This document shows, one piece after another, positions 22,405 to 28,278 of a stretch of 28,278 nt of DNA. The stretch is from positions 1-28,278 of the forward strand of contig JAEVYV010000376.1 of the NCBI GenBank assembly GCA_023392575.1. Reading direction: 5' to 3'. The DNA is from Bacteroidota bacterium. Lineage in GTDB: Bacteria > Bacteroidota > Bacteroidia > Chitinophagales > Chitinophagaceae. The position numbers were made by a program, and so were the translations under genes. Position 1 is the first letter of the stretch, and the number at the start of each line of letters is the position of its first letter. The notes under the pieces are model-generated. The model was not told the origin of the DNA, ran no database searches, and was given only the letters and a program-made list of their open reading frames with translations.

Positions 22405-22717
22405 ATTTCAGGAAGCTGTGCATTGTCTACATGGCGATCCTGTAAGCATAAATGTATCACAAAAGGCCAATATCGGCAGCTTTCCAATCTGTGCTATTCG
22501 CAAAAGCTAAAGCAACTCCAAAGCTGCCAAATAATTTTTTTTTACACACTCAGCAATCGCTTCTGCATTTTGGCCTTCATTCACTGGACATATACGCTAA
22601 TGCCCTGTTAGGGTTAGTTATTGAATCACTTATTTTGAGCTTCGATAAGAAAAGAAGGAACAGTTGAAATACCAACGTCTTTCCCTGCAATATAGTCTTT
22701 GTCATTAAATTGCCTCT

Positions 22718-22751
22718 AACTCAAAAACACCCGAAAGCTCCCGCCATTCAA
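22718..22751 (+). repeat. 34-bp dispersed repeat, copy B
   Basis: Direct-orientation partner of 20993-21026, with 29 of 34 bases identical. It differs at two clustered spots (around its positions 11-14 and 22-23). Confidence 0.6.
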
Positions 22752-22894
22752 GCCCCCTCCCACTGGCCGGTTCTTATTACCGGTAATCTTCACAACAACG
22801 ATGGCAAAAAAGCTTTTTATCCTGCCAAAACCCTTGGAATGTGCATTTAGCGTGAATATTTTTAATTACCGCACCTGTTTTTTACCATCCGATT

Positions 22895-22928
22895 TTGTAT
22901 ATTCGTAAGGTCCGCTTGCTATAATTTG
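22895..22928 (+). promoter_or_regulatory. Candidate gltB promoter (Bacteroidota type)
   Basis: TTG at 22895-22897 and TATAATTTG at 22920-22928 are separated by 22 bases and resemble the -33 TTG / -7 TAnnTTTG pattern of Bacteroidota, allowing one extra base in the -7 box. It lies 32 bases before the gltB ATG. Confidence 0.35.
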
Positions 22929-22960
22929 TTAATCAGGCAAACGCCTACAAACAAAACAAC

Positions 22961-25900
22961 ATGGCAAGCAATTCAGGACTTTACTCCCCTTCTTTTGAAC
23001 ACGATTCCTGCGGCATTGGTTTCGTAGCCAATATTAAGAGCCACAAATCGCACCAGATCATTTCCGATGCGCTAACCATCCTGGAAAACATGGAACACCG
23101 TGGTGCTTGCGGATGCGAACAAAACACCGGCGATGGTGCCGGTATTATGATACAGGTGCCGCATGAGTTCTTCTTTGATGAATGCAGCAAACTGGGTGTA
23201 CACCTGCCCTCTTTTGGCAAATATGGCGTAGGCGTTCTTTTCTTCCCCAAAGACATTCGGCTAAAAGAAGAGTGCCGCGATATCTTTAACCGTTGTGCGG
23301 ATAAATTGGGGCTGGAAGTACTGGCCTACAGAAAAGTACCTGTTGATCCCGACGACATTGGCTACACGGCTTTAAGTGTAGAGCCCGAAATGGAACAGGT
23401 GATCGTAGCCTGCCCCGACCACATTACCAATCCCGAAGATTTTGAGCGCAAACTGTTCCTCTTGCGCAATTACGCCTCACACACTATTACTAATACGGTA
23501 AAAAAAGATGCCGTTGGTTTCTACATTGCCTCTCTCTCCTATAAAACAATTGTATATAAAGGCCAGCTCACCAGCATGCAGGTGCGGCACTATTTTCCGG
23601 ACCTAAGGAATAAACGAGTGGTGTCCGCATTTGGCTTGGTGCATTCCCGTTTTGCTACCAATACCTTTCCCTCGTGGAAGCTGGCGCAGCCCTTTCGCTT
23701 TATTGCTCATAATGGTGAGATCAATACCCTGCAGGGAAATTTAAACTGGCTGAAAACAAGCGAACGAAACTTCACCTCCCCGTATTTTACCAGGGAAGAG
23801 ATGGACATGCTCCTGCCCATCATCACAGAAGGCCAATCCGATTCGGCCTGCCTCGATAACATGATCGAATTGCTGACACTTTGCGGCCGTTCGCTGCCGC
23901 ATGTCATGATGATGCTGATCCCTGAAGCCTGGGATGATAACGAGCTAATGGACCCGGTAAAAAAAGCCTTCTATGAATTTCATGCTTCGTTTATGGAACC
24001 CTGGGATGGTCCGGCTTCTATATCTTTTACCAATGGAAAGATCATCGGCGCTACGCTGGACCGGAATGGCCTTCGCCCCTCCCGCTATTGTGTCACCACC
24101 GACGACCGTGTTATCATGGCCTCCGAAACTGGTGCGCTGCCTGTTGATCCGGCTATTATAAAAGAAAAAGGAAGATTGCAGCCCGGAAAAATGTTTGTGG
24201 TGGATCTGGAGCAGGGAAGAATTATCAGCGATGAAGAATTAAAGCAAGACATCTGCTCGCAAAAACCGTATGCCGACTGGCTGAATAAGTATAAAATTCG
24301 CCTGGAAGAATTGCCTGAACCCCGTGTGCAGTTTACCGAGCTTCATCATGAACAGGTATTTAAATACCAGAAAGCCTTTGGCTATTCCACCGAAGATTTG
24401 GATACCATTATCACACCCATGGCACTGGAAGGCAAGGAACCGATTGGCTCCATGGGCTCCGATGTGCCTTTGGCCATACTGAGCGATCAGCCGCAACATT
24501 TAAGCAGTTATTTTAAACAATTATTTGCGCAGGTTACCAACCCGCCCATTGATCCCATCCGCGAACGGATGGTGATGTCCCTGGCAACCTTTGTGGGCAA
24601 CAACGGAAATTTATTAACGGAAGATCCGCTATCCTGTCATAGTGTGGCCTTAAAGCAACCGGTTTTAACGAACCATGAAATGGAAAAGCTACGGAGTATT
24701 GACACCGGTATCTTCCAGGCAAAAACCCTGCAATCCTATTTCAGGGCCGATGGAAAAAATGGTTCTTTAAAAAGAGGACTGGATCGTTTGTGCCGCTATG
24801 CCGTAGATGCCGTGGAAGATGGCTTTGAACTATTGATCTTGTCCGACCGGGCCATCGATTCCGATCATGCTCCTATTCCTTCCCTGCTAGCCACAGCGGC
24901 GGTGCATCATCATTTGATCCGTAAAGGACTTCGCGGACAGGTAGGCCTCGTAATAGAAGCCGGCGATGTATGGGAAGTGCATCACTATGCCTGCCTCATT
25001 GGATTTGGCGCCACCGCCATCAACCCTTATCTCGCCCTGTCTACTATTAATGACCTGAAGGAAACCAACAAGCTACATACGGATCTTGACAATAAACAAC
25101 TGATCAAAAATTATATCAAGGCTGTAAACGATGGATTGCTGAAAGTGTTTTCCAAAATGGGTATCTCCACCCTGCAATCCTACCAGGGTGCACAAATATT
25201 CGAGATCATAGGTTTGAACAAAGCGGTAGTGGATCAATATTTCACCGGGGCCACTTCACGCATAGAAGGCATGGGCATTGATGAAATTGCTAAAGAAGTT
25301 TTGGCCAAACATCATTTCTCCTTCACCAAAAAAACACAGCCCATTGAACGGCTGCCCATTGGCGGCGTTTATGAATGGAAACGCAAAGGCGAGTTTCATT
25401 TGTTCAATCCGCAAACCATCCATCTGTTGCAGTATGCTACCCGGATGAACGACTACACCACTTTTAAAAAATATTCAAAAGTGGTTAATGACCAGGGTGA
25501 AAAAGCCTGCACGCTGCGTAGCTTGTTTCAATTCAAGCCCAATCGTCCCTCTATTTCTATTGATGAAGTAGAACCAGCCGAAAACATTTACAAACGCTTT
25601 GCTACCGGCGCCATGAGCTTTGGTTCCATTTCCCACGAAGCACATTCTACGCTGGCTATTGCTATGAACCGGCTGGGGGCCAAAAGCAACACGGGGGAAG
25701 GCGGGGAAGACGAGATCCGTTACCAACCTTTGGTGAATGGCGACTCCATGAAATCCGCTATTAAGCAAGTAGCTTCTGCACGTTTTGGTGTCACCAGTTA
25801 TTATCTCACCATGGCCGATGAACTGCAAATTAAAATGGCGCAGGGCGCAAAGCCCGGCGAAGGCGGACAATTGCCCGGGCATAAAGTGGATGAATGGATC

Positions 25901-27487
25901 GGTAAGGTGCGGCACTCCACCCCCGGCGTGGGTTTGATCTCTCCTCCGCCGCATCACGATATTTACTCCATTGAAGATCTGGCTCAATTAATATTTGATT
26001 TGAAGAATGCAAACCGTGCGGCACGTATCAGTGTGAAGCTGGTTTCCAAGGCCGGTGTAGGAACTATTGCCGCCGGTGTGGCCAAGGCGAAGGCCGATGT
26101 GATCTTAATTGCAGGACATGACGGCGGCACAGGCGCCTCTCCCCTCAGTTCCATAAAACATGCAGGATTACCTTGGGAACTGGGCCTGGCAGAAACCCAT
26201 CAAACGCTGGTAAAAAACGGCCTGCGCAGCCGTGTTACCGTGCAATCCGATGGGCAGTTAAGAACAGGACGTGATATTGCCATTGCCACCTTATTAGGCG
26301 CCGAAGAATGGGGCATTGCCACAGCCGCCTTAATTGTAGAAGGTTGCATCATGATGCGCAAATGTCATTTGAATACCTGCCCGGTTGGTATTGCCACCCA
26401 GGATGGTGAACTAAGAAAACGCTTTACCGGAGAGGCGGATCATGTGGTGAACTTTTTTAAATTCATTACGCAGGAATTAAGAGAGATCATGGCCGAATTA
26501 GGTTTCAGAACCATTAATGAAATGGTAGGACAAGTGGACAACCTCGAAGCCCGTAGCGATATTCAGCACTGGAAGTACAGCAAACTGGACCTCTCTCCTG
26601 TTTTGTATAAAGAGCCCACATCCCTGTACAACGGCTTATACAAACAGGAAGAACAGGATCATGGTTTGGCCAATGTACTGGACTGGAAGTTGCTGGATGC
26701 TGCGAAACCTGCTTTGGAAAACGGAGAACGAATAACCACCTCTTTCAACCTGGTGAATACAGACAGAACGGTGGGAACTATTTTATCAAACGAGATTTCA
26801 AAAAAGTACCGATCTGCGGGGCTGCCTGATGATACCATTCATTTCAAATTTACCGGCACGGCCGGACAAAGCTTTGGCGCTTTCAATACAAAAGGTGTAA
26901 CGCTTGAACTGGAAGGCGATGCCAACGATTATTTTGGTAAGGGTTTATCCGGCGCCAGACTGGTTGTATATCCTCCCAAGCAGTCTCATTTCACGCCTGA
27001 AGAAAATATCATTATTGGTAACGTAGCTTTTTATGGCGCCACTTCAGGTAGCGCCTATATAAGAGGCAAGGCCGGTGAACGTTTTTGTGTCCGCAACTCT
27101 GGTGTACACACGGTGGTTGAAAGCATTGGTGATCATGGTTGTGAATACATGACAGGCGGCCGTGTGGTCATTCTTGGTGATACGGGAAGAAATTTTGCGG
27201 CCGGCATGAGCGGCGGCCTTGCGTACGTGTACAATGTAAAAGGCACGTTTGATACGATGTGCAATAAGGAAATGGTGGACCTGGATGCGGTAGAAGAAGC
27301 CGATGTACAGGAGCTAAAAGCCATGATACAAAAGCATTTTGATTATACAGGAAGCACGGTAGCCAAATTTGTGTTGAATGATTTTGAGAACCAGCTGAAG
27401 AATTTTATCAAGGTGTTTCCGAAGGATTATAAGAAAGTGTTGCAAAAAAAAGCGGTAAAAGAAATAACAGAAAATAAAACTGCTTGA
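22961..27487 (+). CDS. gltB: Glutamate synthase, large subunit (1508 aa)
   Basis: This is the full-length alpha subunit of glutamate synthase (GOGAT), which makes two glutamates from glutamine and 2-oxoglutarate. The class II amidotransferase domain begins at Cys17 (HDSCGIGFVA), which would become N-terminal after removal of the 16-residue propeptide. The central domain follows, then the FMN/2-oxoglutarate synthase domain (about 800-1200; FATGAMSFGSIS, KPGEGGQLPG, GHDGGTGASPLSS). The 3Fe-4S cysteines are C1129, C1135 and C1140 (CIMMRKCHLNTCPVG). The C-terminal GXGXG beta-helix domain runs from about 1260. It acts with GltD, encoded 319 bases downstream. Confidence 0.97.
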   Translation: MASNSGLYSPSFEHDSCGIGFVANIKSHKSHQIISDALTILENMEHRGACGCEQNTGDGAGIMIQVPHEFFFDECSKLGVHLPSFGKYGVGVLFFPKDIRLKEECRDIFNRCADKLGLEVLAYRKVPVDPDDIGYTALSVEPEMEQVIVACPDHITNPEDFERKLFLLRNYASHTITNTVKKDAVGFYIASLSYKTIVYKGQLTSMQVRHYFPDLRNKRVVSAFGLVHSRFATNTFPSWKLAQPFRFIAHNGEINTLQGNLNWLKTSERNFTSPYFTREEMDMLLPIITEGQSDSACLDNMIELLTLCGRSLPHVMMMLIPEAWDDNELMDPVKKAFYEFHASFMEPWDGPASISFTNGKIIGATLDRNGLRPSRYCVTTDDRVIMASETGALPVDPAIIKEKGRLQPGKMFVVDLEQGRIISDEELKQDICSQKPYADWLNKYKIRLEELPEPRVQFTELHHEQVFKYQKAFGYSTEDLDTIITPMALEGKEPIGSMGSDVPLAILSDQPQHLSSYFKQLFAQVTNPPIDPIRERMVMSLATFVGNNGNLLTEDPLSCHSVALKQPVLTNHEMEKLRSIDTGIFQAKTLQSYFRADGKNGSLKRGLDRLCRYAVDAVEDGFELLILSDRAIDSDHAPIPSLLATAAVHHHLIRKGLRGQVGLVIEAGDVWEVHHYACLIGFGATAINPYLALSTINDLKETNKLHTDLDNKQLIKNYIKAVNDGLLKVFSKMGISTLQSYQGAQIFEIIGLNKAVVDQYFTGATSRIEGMGIDEIAKEVLAKHHFSFTKKTQPIERLPIGGVYEWKRKGEFHLFNPQTIHLLQYATRMNDYTTFKKYSKVVNDQGEKACTLRSLFQFKPNRPSISIDEVEPAENIYKRFATGAMSFGSISHEAHSTLAIAMNRLGAKSNTGEGGEDEIRYQPLVNGDSMKSAIKQVASARFGVTSYYLTMADELQIKMAQGAKPGEGGQLPGHKVDEWIGKVRHSTPGVGLISPPPHHDIYSIEDLAQLIFDLKNANRAARISVKLVSKAGVGTIAAGVAKAKADVILIAGHDGGTGASPLSSIKHAGLPWELGLAETHQTLVKNGLRSRVTVQSDGQLRTGRDIAIATLLGAEEWGIATAALIVEGCIMMRKCHLNTCPVGIATQDGELRKRFTGEADHVVNFFKFITQELREIMAELGFRTINEMVGQVDNLEARSDIQHWKYSKLDLSPVLYKEPTSLYNGLYKQEEQDHGLANVLDWKLLDAAKPALENGERITTSFNLVNTDRTVGTILSNEISKKYRSAGLPDDTIHFKFTGTAGQSFGAFNTKGVTLELEGDANDYFGKGLSGARLVVYPPKQSHFTPEENIIIGNVAFYGATSGSAYIRGKAGERFCVRNSGVHTVVESIGDHGCEYMTGGRVVILGDTGRNFAAGMSGGLAYVYNVKGTFDTMCNKEMVDLDAVEEADVQELKAMIQKHFDYTGSTVAKFVLNDFENQLKNFIKVFPKDYKKVLQKKAVKEITENKTA

Positions 27488-27806
27488 ATGTGTAGCAAGT
27501 AAAAGCGGATCGTTTTTCTGAATTGAAATAGTTCTTTAAAATAAAACTGATGATTGTGTTACGGGCAGATGAATTACGATGATCTTCTGTTGCGTCGCAC
27601 ACTGCATCTGCAACAAGGTTTTCAGCTGTCAGCTATCAGATGTTGCAACGAACCTTCAGTTTTCTCTCTGATTGCTGAGAGCTGATGGCTGATAGCTGAC
27701 AGATCCATAGAATTACCGAACGTACAAGTGAGTGACACAACGGACGATGATGGTAGCACTGCAGCTTATATAACCATAAACAAAAAACTATAAACCATAA
27801 ACTCCA
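27488..27806. repeat. gltB-gltD spacer with GCTGATA-type repeat hairpin
   Basis: TGTCAGCTATCAG at 27627-27639 and CTGATAGCTGACA at 27689-27701 are a perfect 13-bp inverted pair. Between them is a further run of 7-base units (GAGAGCTGATGGCTGATAGC, 27677-27696). It is REP-like and resembles the AGCTATC-type intergenic repeats common in Bacteroidota genomes. The last 60 bases are AT-rich. No gene is seen. Confidence 0.6.
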
Positions 27807-28278
27807 ATGGGTAAAACAACAGGTTTTTTAGAATTCAGCAGGGAGCTTCCTGAAAAGCGTCCGGTGCAGGAACGTGTAAAAGATTACAATGAATTTGTGC
27901 AGCGGTATACGGACCAGAAATTGAATGAGCAATCGGCACGTTGCATGAACTGCGGCGTTCCGTTCTGTCATAATGGATGCCCTTTGGGAAATTTTATTCC
28001 TGAATTCAACGATGCCGTGTATCGCGGCGCCTGGGAGGAAGCCTATGAAACGCTTTCCTTCACCAATAATTTTCCGGAGTTCACAGGCCGCATTTGTCCT
28101 GCGCCCTGTGAAAGTGCCTGCGTGCTGGGCATCAATCAACCTGCCATTACCATTGAAGAAATAGAAAAACACATTATTGAAATTGCTTTTGAAAAAGGTT
28201 TGGTAAAACCACACAAACCAAATTTTCAATCAGGAAAAAAAGTCGCCGTGATCGGTTCCGGCCCTGCAGGATTGGCTG
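27807..28278 (+). CDS. gltD: Glutamate synthase, small subunit, 5' part
   Basis: The frame opens at ATG 27807 (MGKTTGFLEFSRELPEKRPV) and runs off the window after 157 codons. It carries the N-terminal ferredoxin-like cysteine motifs of GltD, CMNCGVPFCHNGCPLGN (about residues 48-64) and CPAPCESAC (about 99-107), which bind [4Fe-4S] clusters. The start of the FAD-binding GSGPAGLA motif is at the very end. GltD feeds electrons from NAD(P)H to GltB. The order gltB-gltD and same strand indicate one locus, although the 319-base spacer leaves room for a separate promoter. Confidence 0.95.
   Translation, partial: MGKTTGFLEFSRELPEKRPVQERVKDYNEFVQRYTDQKLNEQSARCMNCGVPFCHNGCPLGNFIPEFNDAVYRGAWEEAYETLSFTNNFPEFTGRICPAPCESACVLGINQPAITIEEIEKHIIEIAFEKGLVKPHKPNFQSGKKVAVIGSGPAGLA

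Larger units (their letters stand above)
22405..22960. other. Long spacer before gltB
   Basis: Two overlapping short forward frames (22423-22667) look like chance. The spacer holds copy B of the 34-bp repeat (22718-22751), a GGCCGGTTCTTATTACCGG imperfect hairpin near 22763-22781, and the probable gltB promoter near its right end. Confidence 0.5.

Noticed and set aside
22423..22667. Two overlapping short ORFs upstream of gltB
   Set aside because: Low-complexity, Cys/Ser/Leu-rich translations without recognisable features, in two competing frames.

Overview
The window looks like a Bacteroidota chromosome, most likely Chitinophagaceae-like (inference). Signal peptides end in the ...AQ / ...GQ style typical of the phylum, TTG/TAnnTTTG-type promoter traces are present, and an OmpR-type two-component system, an mprF-virJ pair, an AI-2E-family permease and a gltB-gltD locus sit together. 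There are two very different parts.

Positions 1-10809 are an integron gene-cassette array: one truncated attC site, then ten complete cassettes, each carrying its own attC. The decisive evidence is that the first 8-10 bases of every cassette (G^TT...) are repeated in inverse complement at the end of that same cassette (...AAC), with a different sequence for each cassette (10 of 10). Between R'' and R' lies a long imperfect palindrome (L''/L') around an unpaired loop. Sites fall into two size classes, about 133-136 bp and 195-200 bp, and several are close relatives, as in sedentary chromosomal integrons. No integrase lies in the window; cassette polarity puts any integrase to the left of base 1, otherwise this is a cluster of attC sites lacking an integrase. 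Nine of ten cassettes encode predicted exported or membrane proteins of unknown function. Cassette 7 carries two genes, cassettes 1 and 4 have convergent gene pairs, cassette 8 has an in-frame stop, and cassette 4 contains a nested cassette-like unit with altered core bases.

Positions 10810-17777 are more GC-rich host chromosome. They hold a histidine kinase/response regulator operon (minus strand), a divergent small secreted poly-Gln/Lys-rich protein with a terminator, the translationally coupled mprF-virJ pair (aminoacyl-phosphatidylglycerol synthase/flippase and a VirJ/AcvB-type hydrolase), and a convergent beta-lactamase-fold serine hydrolase whose signal peptide appears cut off by a one-base shift in an A6 run.

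Positions 17778-22960 are gene-poor. They hold an AT-rich orphan lipoprotein gene flanked by attC-like words, an epoxide hydrolase, a decayed SRPBCC-like gene, an AI-2E-family permease and two copies of a 34-bp dispersed repeat. Positions 22961-28278 hold gltB (complete) and the start of gltD (running off the end), which together encode the two subunits of glutamate synthase. They are separated by a 319-bp spacer containing a GCTGATA-type repeat hairpin.
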